From Thermohalobaculum sp039187815 (GTDB lineage: Bacteria > Pseudomonadota > Alphaproteobacteria > Rhodobacterales > Rhodobacteraceae): 64,000 nt of DNA. Positions 35,153 to 42,132 of the stretch are shown piece after piece (position 1 is the first letter of the stretch; every line of letters begins with the position of its first letter). Position numbers and translations under genes: made by a program. The stretch spans positions 52,697 to 116,696 of the forward strand of contig JBCCZI010000002.1 in assembly GCA_039187815.1 (NCBI GenBank), given 5' to 3'. The notes below the pieces were generated by a model. It had not been told where the DNA came from. It did no database searches and saw only the letters and a program-made list of their open reading frames with translations.

Positions 35153-35337
35153 TTCGCGTCTCCCTTCGCTCGCGCGCGGCCGGGGGCGCCGCTGGGGCGC
35201 AGCACATGGGTTTTGATGAGCCGGGCGAGGCGCTCGGCGGGGCAGGGCCCCTGGGTCTCCTCGGCGGCCACGGCGACGGGCGCGCCAAGCGCGGTCGCTC
35301 GGCGCCACTCGCTGGGGCTGAGGATCGGACGGGTCAC
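35149..35337 (-). CDS. Small ORF nested between livG and livF
   Basis: This 62-residue frame begins with a GTG that overlaps the livG stop (GTGA) and ends with a TGA that overlaps the livF start (ATGA). Both junctions are the four-base overlaps used for translational coupling, which argues that it is translated. The sequence (TRPILSPSEWRRATALGAPV, ending GRARAKGDAK) is soluble and basic at the C-terminus, with no known motif. It might be a regulator or accessory of the importer. Confidence 0.6.
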   Translation of the reverse strand: MTRPILSPSEWRRATALGAPVAVAAEETQGPCPAERLARLIKTHVLRPSGAPGRARAKGDAK

Positions 35338-36089
35338 AGATGCGCCCCGCCGAGATAGGCCTCTTGCACCTTCGGATCGCCCTTGATCTCGGCGGGCAGG
35401 CCCTCGGCGATCGGGGTGCCTTGCGCCAGCACGGTGATCTTGTCGGCCAGCGAGAAGACCACGTGCATGTCGTGCTCGATCACCACCATGGTGATGCCGC
35501 TCTCGGAGATCGTGCGGAGCAGTTCCACGGTCGTGTTGGTGTCGCCGCGGGACATGCCGGCGGTCGGCTCGTCCAGCAGCAGGAGCTTGGGGTCTTGCAC
35601 CAGGCACATGGCGAGCTCGAGCCTGCGCTTGTCCCCGCGCGAGAGCTGGTCGGCCTGCACATGGGCCTTGGCCCCCATGTTCAGATCCTCGAGCTGGTGC
35701 ATCGCCCGTTCCTGGATCGAGCGCTCGCCCGCCAGCCGGGCCACCGCGTTGAGCGTGAAGGACCCGTCGCGCTTGGCAAAGGCGGGGATCATCACGTTCT
35801 CGAAGCAGCTGAGATTGCCAAAGATCTCGGGCGTCTGGAACACGCGGGAGACGCCGAGCTGGTTGATCTCGTGCGGCTTGATCCCGAGCAACGATTTGCC
35901 CGCGAAAGTCACCGAGCCGGTGTCGGGCTCGAGCCGCCCTACAAAGCAGTTGAGCAGCGTCGACTTGCCCGCACCGTTCGGGCCGATGATCGCGTGCACG
36001 GTGCCTTGCTCGACTGAGAGGTTGACCTCGTGCAGCGCCTTCAGCCCGCCGAAGCGTTTGTTGACGTTTTGAACCTCGAGAATGCCCAT
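35334..36089 (-). CDS. livG: ABC transporter ATP-binding protein (LivG type)
   Basis: The 251-residue ATPase has Walker A IIGPNGAGKST, signature QLSRGDKRRLELAMCL and Walker B PKLLLLDEPTAGM, with the LivG-like VSRVFQTPEIFGNLS segment. The Q-loop and H-switch (VVIEHDMHVV) are intact. GAGGAG precedes the ATG. It pairs with LivF to drive the LivHM permease. Confidence 0.94.
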   Translation of the reverse strand: MGILEVQNVNKRFGGLKALHEVNLSVEQGTVHAIIGPNGAGKSTLLNCFVGRLEPDTGSVTFAGKSLLGIKPHEINQLGVSRVFQTPEIFGNLSCFENVMIPAFAKRDGSFTLNAVARLAGERSIQERAMHQLEDLNMGAKAHVQADQLSRGDKRRLELAMCLVQDPKLLLLDEPTAGMSRGDTNTTVELLRTISESGITMVVIEHDMHVVFSLADKITVLAQGTPIAEGLPAEIKGDPKVQEAYLGGAHL

Positions 36090-36099
36090 GGGTCTCTCC

Positions 36100-37284
36100 T
36101 CACTCGGCCGGAGCCGGGGTGGCGCCGCTGTCGGCCTGGCCGGCCCGCTTGCGCGTGAACAGCCGGGCGATGCGTTGGAAGCCTTCCATCAGCCCACCGG
36201 GCAGAAAGATGACGATCATCATGAACATCACACCCAAGGTCAGATGCCAGCCCTCGCCGACGAACAGCGCCAGGACCGAGACGATGGGGGCCACGACCGG
36301 CTCGGGTAGGAAGGACAGCAGCTCGGTCATCTCGGTCTTGTTGATGGCCGAGAAGATCTGCTCCATGTACTTGATCGCGCCGGCGCCGAGGACGGGGCCA
36401 AGCAAGGTGCCCGTGCCGCCGAGAATGGTCATCAGCACCACCTCGCCCGATGCCGTCCACTGCATGCGCTCGGCGCCCGCCAGCGGGTCGGTGACCGCCA
36501 TCAGCCCGCCCGCGAGCCCGGCATAGCAGCCCGAGATCACAAAGGCCGCCAGCGTGTAGGGCCGCGTGCTGAGGCCCGTATAGTTCATGCGGTTCTGGTT
36601 CGACTTCACCGCCTTGAGCATCATCCCGAAGGGCGAGCGGAAGATCCGCATGGCCAGCCAGAAACAGGCGATCATGATGATGGCGCAGAAATAGAAGCCG
36701 ACATTGAACTGGAAGTCCTGGCCCGCGACCGTGACCAAATAGGTCTCGTTCATCTTGAGCCCGAACAGGTGGCTGACCGGCAGCACGTCGCCGTAATCCA
36801 CGCCAAAGGCGCTGTCGATGATCCGCTGGTCCTTGAGGTCGAGCTGCAGCCCGGTCTCGCCATTGGTGATCGGCGTCAGCACCGAATAGGCCAGATTGTA
36901 GGACATCTGCGCAAAGGCGAGCGTCAGGATCGAGAAGTAGATGCCCGCGCGGCGCAGCGACACGATTCCGATCAAAAAGGCGAACAGTCCGCCCAGCACC
37001 GTCGCCAGGATGATCGCCGGGATCGGGTTCATGGTGAACAGCTTGAACGTCCACACCGCCGTATAGGAGCCGACCCCCAGAAAGGCCGCGTGGCCAAAGG
37101 ACAGATACCCCGTCAGGCCGAACAGGATGTTGAAGCCGATGGCGAAGATCCCGAAGATCACGAACTTCTGCAGCAGATCCGGATAGCCCGCGCCAAAGGG
37201 CTCGAGGATGATCGGCCCGGCCAGGACGCCGACCGCAAAGACGATCAGCAGCAACGTGTCGTTCAAAGAGGTGCTCTTGGTCAT
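36100..37284 (-). CDS. livM: Branched-chain-type ABC permease (LivM)
   Basis: The 394-residue membrane protein has about nine or ten hydrophobic helices and the LivM signature region GFNILFGLTGYLSFGHAAFLG. A large loop after the fourth helix (LKDQRIIDSAFGVDYGDVLP) is longer than in E. coli LivM, and the C-terminal ~25 residues are charged. The gene begins 3 bases after the livH stop, so both permease subunits are co-translated. Confidence 0.92.
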   Translation of the reverse strand: MTKSTSLNDTLLLIVFAVGVLAGPIILEPFGAGYPDLLQKFVIFGIFAIGFNILFGLTGYLSFGHAAFLGVGSYTAVWTFKLFTMNPIPAIILATVLGGLFAFLIGIVSLRRAGIYFSILTLAFAQMSYNLAYSVLTPITNGETGLQLDLKDQRIIDSAFGVDYGDVLPVSHLFGLKMNETYLVTVAGQDFQFNVGFYFCAIIMIACFWLAMRIFRSPFGMMLKAVKSNQNRMNYTGLSTRPYTLAAFVISGCYAGLAGGLMAVTDPLAGAERMQWTASGEVVLMTILGGTGTLLGPVLGAGAIKYMEQIFSAINKTEMTELLSFLPEPVVAPIVSVLALFVGEGWHLTLGVMFMMIVIFLPGGLMEGFQRIARLFTRKRAGQADSGATPAPAE

Positions 37285-37287
37285 GGC

Positions 37288-38316
37288 TCAGGTCTCCATC
37301 ACGCCCTTGCGGCCCAAAAGCCCGCGGGGACGCACCAGAAGGATGATGACGGCGACGAGGTAGATGATGATCTGGTCGATGCCGGGCAGGATGCTCTTGA
37401 CCTCGTTCATCGAGGCAAAGCTCTGCAGCACGCCGAGCAGGAAGCCCGCGGCCACCGCGCCGCCGAGGCTCCCCATTCCGCCCACGACCACCACCACGAA
37501 GGAGAGCACCAGGAAGTCCATGCCCATATGGTAATCGGGACTGAGGATCGGCGTGTACATCACCCCGGCCAAGCCAGCCACGATCGCCGCGATGCCAAAG
37601 ACGATGGTAAAGCGGCGGTCGATGTCGATGCCGAGCAGGCCCACCGTCTCGCGGTCCGCCATGCCGGCACGCACCACCATCCCAAAGGTCGTGAACTGCA
37701 GGAAGGCGAACACCGAGCCGATCACGATCATCGAGAACAAGAGATACACCATCCGCCACCAGGGATAGACGACGGTGCCCGGATCAAACCCCAGGATCGC
37801 GCCGATATCCGCCGAGCCGGCGACGATGTCGGGGGCGGGCTGAGGGATCGGGTTGGCACCGTAGATCGACTTGATGATCTCTTGCAGCACGATGGCCAGG
37901 CCGAAGGTCACCAGGATCTGGTCCGCGTGCGGGCGCTTGTAGAAATGCCGGATCAGCCCGCGCTCCATGATCAGCCCGATCATCAGCATGGCGGGGATCG
38001 CCACGATGATCGACAGGGGCACGGAGTAGTCGAGGATGAAGGTTCCGAACTCACCGAACCATTTCTCGACATAGGGCGTACGGATCTCGACCGGGGTGCC
38101 CCAGGCGGTGAGCTGCGTCGGGTCGAGCACCACGCTCTCGATGCTGAGCACCGCGTTCAGGGTCACCGCGCAAAAGGCGCCCAGCATGAACAGCGCGCCG
38201 TGGGCAAAGTTCACCACGCCCAGCGTGCCGAAGATCAGGGTCAGGCCAAGCGCGATCAGCGCATAGGCTCCGCCCTTGTCCAGCCCGTTCAGCAATTGCA
38301 GGAGGATCACGTCCAT
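37288..38316 (-). CDS. livH: Branched-chain-type ABC permease (LivH)
   Basis: The 342-residue protein has around eight membrane helices and the LivH features GGAYALIALGLTLIFGTLGV at the N-terminus and GMGSLGGAVAAGFLLGVLQS near the C-terminus, with the EAA-like loop in MADRETVGLLGIDIDR. A periplasmic loop around residues 60-90 is larger than in the amino-acid Liv systems and could reflect a different substrate. Confidence 0.92.
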   Translation of the reverse strand: MDVILLQLLNGLDKGGAYALIALGLTLIFGTLGVVNFAHGALFMLGAFCAVTLNAVLSIESVVLDPTQLTAWGTPVEIRTPYVEKWFGEFGTFILDYSVPLSIIVAIPAMLMIGLIMERGLIRHFYKRPHADQILVTFGLAIVLQEIIKSIYGANPIPQPAPDIVAGSADIGAILGFDPGTVVYPWWRMVYLLFSMIVIGSVFAFLQFTTFGMVVRAGMADRETVGLLGIDIDRRFTIVFGIAAIVAGLAGVMYTPILSPDYHMGMDFLVLSFVVVVVGGMGSLGGAVAAGFLLGVLQSFASMNEVKSILPGIDQIIIYLVAVIILLVRPRGLLGRKGVMET

Positions 38317-38361
38317 CGCGGTCTGTCCCTTTCTCTCACTCCGCCGTCGGTCTTTTTGGTG

Positions 38362-38387
38362 GGCCCGACCCCGTTTGGGATCGGGCC
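38362..38387 (-). terminator. Hairpin between livK and livH
   Basis: GGCCCGA (38362-38368) pairs with TCGGGCC (38381-38387), and CCC (38370-38372) with GGG (38377-38379), leaving one mismatch in a long stem. It lies between the binding-protein gene and the permease gene. Such hairpins often lower read-through or protect the upstream mRNA so that the binding protein is made in excess. Confidence 0.55.
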
Positions 38388-38401
38388 GGATCGTCAGAGG
38401 C

Positions 38402-39742
38402 TCAGGCGCCGTCGTTGAACGGGCCCTTGTTGCAGCCGAGCAGATCGGTGCCGTACTCGACCTGGGCGCGCGGGGTCACCTCGACCACCTCGAGCACGTC
38501 GAACTTCGAGGTCGGGTTCTCTTTGCCCTTCACGACCAGCACGTCCTTGAAGCACTGGTGGTCGAAGCCGCGATACAGCGTCGGGCCGTTGCCGAGACCG
38601 TCGAAGTTGAAGTCCTCAAGCGCCGCGCCAACCGCCGAGGGGCGGAAGCTGCCGGCCCGCTCGCAAGCATCCGCATAGAGCAGCGCCTGGCAGTAGGTGG
38701 TGTGCGCGGCCTGGCTCGGCGGGAAGCCATACTCCTGGCCGAACGATTTCACGAAGGCCTTCGAGCCCTCGTCCTGCAGCGACCAGTGCCAGTTCGTCGA
38801 GCCATAGATGCCCTTGACGTTCTCGCCGGCGCCCTGGGCCATCAGACGCGAGTAGAGCGGCACCACGATGGCAAAGTCCTTGCCGTTGACCTGCTTGTCG
38901 CGCATGCCGAACTGCACCGCCTGGGTCAGCGAGTTCACCATGTCCTTACCATAGTGGTTGAGCACGAGCACGTCGGCGCCCGAGTTCAGCACCGGCGTCA
39001 GGTATTGCGAGAAGTCACCGGCGCCGAGCGGCGTGCGGACCGCGGCGGCGGTTTCCCAGCCGAGCGCTTCGGTGTACTTCTTGATCGAACCTTCCTGGCT
39101 CCAGCCCCAGTTGTAGTCCGCGGTCAGGTGATAGGCGACGCGGTCGGTGCCAAAGTTGTTCTTGAGCACCGGGCCTAGGGCAGCACCCGACATCTCGGTG
39201 TTGAAGAAGTGGCGGAAGCCATTGGCGCGGCAGTCTTTGCCGGTGGTGTCGTTCGAGTGGGTCAGACCCGCCATGAAGATGACGCCGGCCTCTTGGCAAT
39301 AGCCCTGCACGGCCACCGCGACGCCCGAGGACGAGCCGCCGGTGATCATGATGGCGCCGTCCTTCTCGACCATGCGCCGGGCCGAGGAGCGCGCCGCATC
39401 CGATTTGGTCTGGGTGTCGCCGGTGACGAACACGACCTTCTTGCCGAGGATGCCGTTGCCCTTCAGCGCCTTCGAGGTGAAGGTGTTCAGCATGCCGCCG
39501 TCGCCTTCGCCGTTCAGGTGCTTGACCGCCAGCTGGTAGGCGCGCAGTTCGTCCGCGCCCTCATCCGCATAGGCGCCGGTCTGGGGCACGTTGAAGCCGA
39601 GCGTGACAGTGCTGCCCGTCGGCTCGTTGGTGAAGCTCGCAGCCCAGGCCTGGCTGGTGAAAATCGTCGGCGCGGCGAGGCCGGCGCCCATCACCGCGCT
39701 GCCCTTCAGCAGACGCCGGCGGTTGATCGTGAAGTCGGTCAT
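38402..39742 (-). CDS. Liv-type ABC substrate-binding protein, Tat exported
   Basis: The 446-residue periplasmic protein starts with a twin-arginine-like signal peptide (NRRRLLKGSAVMGAGLAAPT, cleavage near AWA-A). The body fits the type I periplasmic fold of LivK/urea-type binding proteins: TLGFNVPQTGAYADEGADE, MITGGSSSGVAVAVQGYCQE, and DRVAYHLTADYNWGWSQEGS. Tat export suggests it folds in the cytoplasm. The ligand is unknown. The nearby ScfR-type regulator suggests a short-chain organic acid or amide, but this is inference. The ATG at 39742 has GGGAGG upstream. Confidence 0.92.
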   Translation of the reverse strand: MTDFTINRRRLLKGSAVMGAGLAAPTIFTSQAWAASFTNEPTGSTVTLGFNVPQTGAYADEGADELRAYQLAVKHLNGEGDGGMLNTFTSKALKGNGILGKKVVFVTGDTQTKSDAARSSARRMVEKDGAIMITGGSSSGVAVAVQGYCQEAGVIFMAGLTHSNDTTGKDCRANGFRHFFNTEMSGAALGPVLKNNFGTDRVAYHLTADYNWGWSQEGSIKKYTEALGWETAAAVRTPLGAGDFSQYLTPVLNSGADVLVLNHYGKDMVNSLTQAVQFGMRDKQVNGKDFAIVVPLYSRLMAQGAGENVKGIYGSTNWHWSLQDEGSKAFVKSFGQEYGFPPSQAAHTTYCQALLYADACERAGSFRPSAVGAALEDFNFDGLGNGPTLYRGFDHQCFKDVLVVKGKENPTSKFDVLEVVEVTPRAQVEYGTDLLGCNKGPFNDGA

Positions 39743-39875
39743 CGATGTCCTCCCGAACATTGCATTAGCGGAACCGACCCAGTTGGTCTGAACCGCGGTG
39801 AGGGCACAGGAGCCCGCGCGCATCATCTTCGGTTCAGGTCAAGGGTTCAATAACCATCTGGAAACTCACGGAAAT

Positions 39876-39925
39876 TTTGTAAATATATTTCTTGACAGGG
39901 GCGACTTGGTGTAAATAGTTTACCT
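39876..39925. promoter_or_regulatory. Candidate ScfR operator region with a promoter
   Basis: TTTGTAAA (39876-39883), four bases, then TTTCTTGA (39888-39895) resembles the published TTTGCAAA-N4-TTTGCAAA site of the Rhodobacter ScfR protein PccR. A second element, GTAAA-TAG-TTTAC (39911-39923), is a perfect palindrome. A sigma-70-like TTGACA (39892-39897) and AATAGT (39914-39919) are 16 bases apart and point to the regulator gene. The -10 element lies within the palindrome, which would allow self-repression. Confidence 0.5.
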
Positions 39926-39964
39926 TGCGGCGCACAAAAGCGTTGGAATTGAACGGTTTTCCCG

Positions 39965-41359
39965 ATGGCCAGCACCATCATCGGTCCGCGCATTCGTGAG
40001 GCGCGGCTTGCGAAGGGCCTGACCCAGGCGGATCTGGCGCGCCGGGTCGGGATCTCGGCCTCCTATCTGAACCTGATCGAGCGCAATCGCCGCGGCATCG
40101 CGGGCAAGCGGCTGGCCGACATCGCCGATGCGCTGGGGCTGCGCCGGGCCGAGCTCGACGGCAAGGCCGAGAGCCGGCTGGCGGGCGAGCTCGAAGGGCT
40201 GGCCGCCGATCCCCGCCTTGGGCGCTTCGCGCTCGAGCGCGACGCCGTGCCCGACCTGATCGGCCGCTATCCCGGCTGGGCCCGCGCGCTCGGCGCCATC
40301 GCCCGCTCCGAGCGCGAGCAGACCGCATTGGTGCGGGCTCTCACCGACCGGCTGACCCATGACCCCTTCCTGGGCGAGAGCGTGCACCGCATGCTGACCC
40401 GCATCGCCGCCATGCGCTCGACCGCCGAGATCCTGGACACGGTGCCCGATATCAGCCCCGAGCAGGCACGGCGCTTCTATGCCATCCTGGCCGAGGAGGG
40501 GCGGCGGCTCTCGGCGACCGCCGAGGCGCTGGCCGCCTATTTCGACCGCGCCGCGACGCCTGAGCGCGCGGTCACCCCGATCGACGAGGTCAAGGCGCTG
40601 TTCGACGATGCCGCCAATCGGTTCCCGGCGATCGAGGCGGCGCTCGACCGCGCCATCCCGGCGGGCAGCGAGCGCTCGGCCCACGCCCTGGCCGAGATGC
40701 GCGTGGGCCCGGTGATCGACCGGCTGATCGAGGAGGCGTCGGCGATTGTCACGGAACCCGCCCATGCCCGGGCCCGTGCCGCCCTCCACCGCTATGCCAT
40801 GGATGCGGCCCGGGCGCCTTTGGCGGTGTTCGGAGAGGCCGCGCACACGGCCGGCTATGACCTCGAGCGCCTGGTGGCCGAGACGGGGCTGCCCCAGGAT
40901 CTGATCTGCCGCAGGCTCACCACCTTGCCCGAGGGCTCGGCGCCGGCCTTTGGCTATGTCTCGGCCAATGCGGCGGGCAGCCTGAAGGAGCTGCGCACCA
41001 TCCGCGGCTTCCAGCCCGTGCGCCATGCGCCGCTCTGTCCGCTCTGGGCGCTGGCGCGGGCCGCAGGGGCGCCCGAACGCACGCTTTGCCAGCTGGCGGC
41101 CTTTCCCGATGGCCGACGGTTCGTCCTTGTGGCGCGCTGCCGTTCGGTCGGCTCGGCGGGGTTTGGGGCGCCGCGCTATCTCGAAACCGACATGCTGGTG
41201 ATGTCCGAGGAGGATGCCGCCTCCACGGTTTATGACCCCAGCGGAGCCGGCCCGGATGCGGCCGAGGAGGCCGGCGTCACCTGCCGTCTCTGCCCGCGCA
41301 CGGGCTGTGCTCACCGGGTCGACGACCCGCTGCTGGGCGTCCTCCCCGGCGCGGCCTGA
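39965..41359 (+). CDS. XRE-family short-chain fatty acyl regulator (ScfR type)
   Basis: The 464-residue protein has an N-terminal XRE helix-turn-helix (RIREARLAKGLTQADLARRV, then GISASYLNLIERNRRGI) and a large C-terminal region typical of ScfR regulators such as PccR and RamB. It includes RHAPLCPLWALARAAGAPER and a C-terminal cysteine cluster, CRLCPRTGCAHR. These proteins sense CoA esters of short-chain acids and control acetate or propionate genes. It is divergent from the liv-type operon and shares its upstream region. A response regulator and symporter kinase follow on the same strand. Confidence 0.9.
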   Translation: MASTIIGPRIREARLAKGLTQADLARRVGISASYLNLIERNRRGIAGKRLADIADALGLRRAELDGKAESRLAGELEGLAADPRLGRFALERDAVPDLIGRYPGWARALGAIARSEREQTALVRALTDRLTHDPFLGESVHRMLTRIAAMRSTAEILDTVPDISPEQARRFYAILAEEGRRLSATAEALAAYFDRAATPERAVTPIDEVKALFDDAANRFPAIEAALDRAIPAGSERSAHALAEMRVGPVIDRLIEEASAIVTEPAHARARAALHRYAMDAARAPLAVFGEAAHTAGYDLERLVAETGLPQDLICRRLTTLPEGSAPAFGYVSANAAGSLKELRTIRGFQPVRHAPLCPLWALARAAGAPERTLCQLAAFPDGRRFVLVARCRSVGSAGFGAPRYLETDMLVMSEEDAASTVYDPSGAGPDAAEEAGVTCRLCPRTGCAHRVDDPLLGVLPGAA

Positions 41360-41485
41360 GGCCGCATCGCCCGGCCGTGCGGGCGCGTGCGCAAAGCAAG
41401 ACAGCGGCGCCCGGATGCACTAGGCTCGACCCAGATGGCCCCGAAGATGGGCCCAAACGGGGAAAACGCCGAGGAAACTGTGTCC

Positions 41486-41872
41486 ATGAGGAGCCGCGTC
41501 CTTCTTGCCGAGGACGAGCCGCACATCATCGAGTTGCTCTCCTTCCTGCTCGACCGCGCGGGGTTTGTGGTCGAGACCGAGACCACCGGGCCCGCCGCGC
41601 TTGCCCGCGTGCTCGAGGATCCGCCCGCCGTGCTGGTGCTCGACATCATGCTGCCCGAGATGAACGGCTTTGAGATCATGCGCCGCCTGCGTGCCGACCC
41701 GCGGGGCGAGCGCGTGCCGGTCATCATGCTGACCGCCAAGGGCCAGCGCGAGGATCGCGAGGCCGCCGAGAAGCTGAAGGTCGATGTCTTCATCACCAAA
41801 CCGTTCTCGAATGCCGAGCTGGTCGACACGGTCGCCCGCCTCGCGGACGGCACCCGCGGGGCGGTCGCATGA
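41486..41872 (+). CDS. CheY-like single-domain response regulator
   Basis: The 128-residue protein is one receiver domain. The acidic pocket starts with E9-D10 (LAEDEPH), the phospho-acceptor is D53 in VLVLDIMLPEMNGFE, the conserved threonine is T83 (MLTAKG), and the lysine is K105 (ITKPFS). No DNA-binding or output domain is present. The start has GAGGAA upstream. Its stop overlaps the next gene as ATGA, so it should pair with the kinase encoded 250 bases later. Confidence 0.93.
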   Translation: MRSRVLLAEDEPHIIELLSFLLDRAGFVVETETTGPAALARVLEDPPAVLVLDIMLPEMNGFEIMRRLRADPRGERVPVIMLTAKGQREDREAAEKLKVDVFITKPFSNAELVDTVARLADGTRGAVA

Positions 41873-42132
41873 CGCGCGACGCGCGCGAGACCGACACGCC
41901 GAGGCCCATCGGCCCTGACCGCAAGACCCGCGATGCCGGGCTGATCCTGCCGCTGGCGGGGCTGGTCGCGCTGATGCCGCCCGCGGGCCAGATCCTAGCG
42001 GTCGAGGGCACTCTGCTCGGCGTGCCGGTGGTTGTGCTCTATGTCTTCCTGGTCTGGGCGCTGTTGATCCTGCTCGCCTACCGCTTGGCGAGACGGTTGA
42101 ACGGAGCGCCCGAGCGGCCCGACGGATGCTGA
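41869..42132 (+). CDS. Small membrane protein linked to the symporter kinase
   Basis: The 87-residue protein has two hydrophobic helices (LILPLAGLVALMPPAGQILA and LGVPVVVLYVFLVWALLILL) after a charged N-terminus, ending RRLNGAPERPDGC. It overlaps the response regulator by 4 bases and the kinase by 7, so the three genes are tightly coupled. Small membrane partners are known for sodium:solute symporters, and this one may play that part. The family itself was not recognised. Confidence 0.72.
   Translation: MTRDARETDTPRPIGPDRKTRDAGLILPLAGLVALMPPAGQILAVEGTLLGVPVVVLYVFLVWALLILLAYRLARRLNGAPERPDGC

Noticed and set aside
36041..38418. Long frames in alternative phases over livM and livH
   Set aside because: Both overlap well-defined permease genes and show only low-complexity composition.
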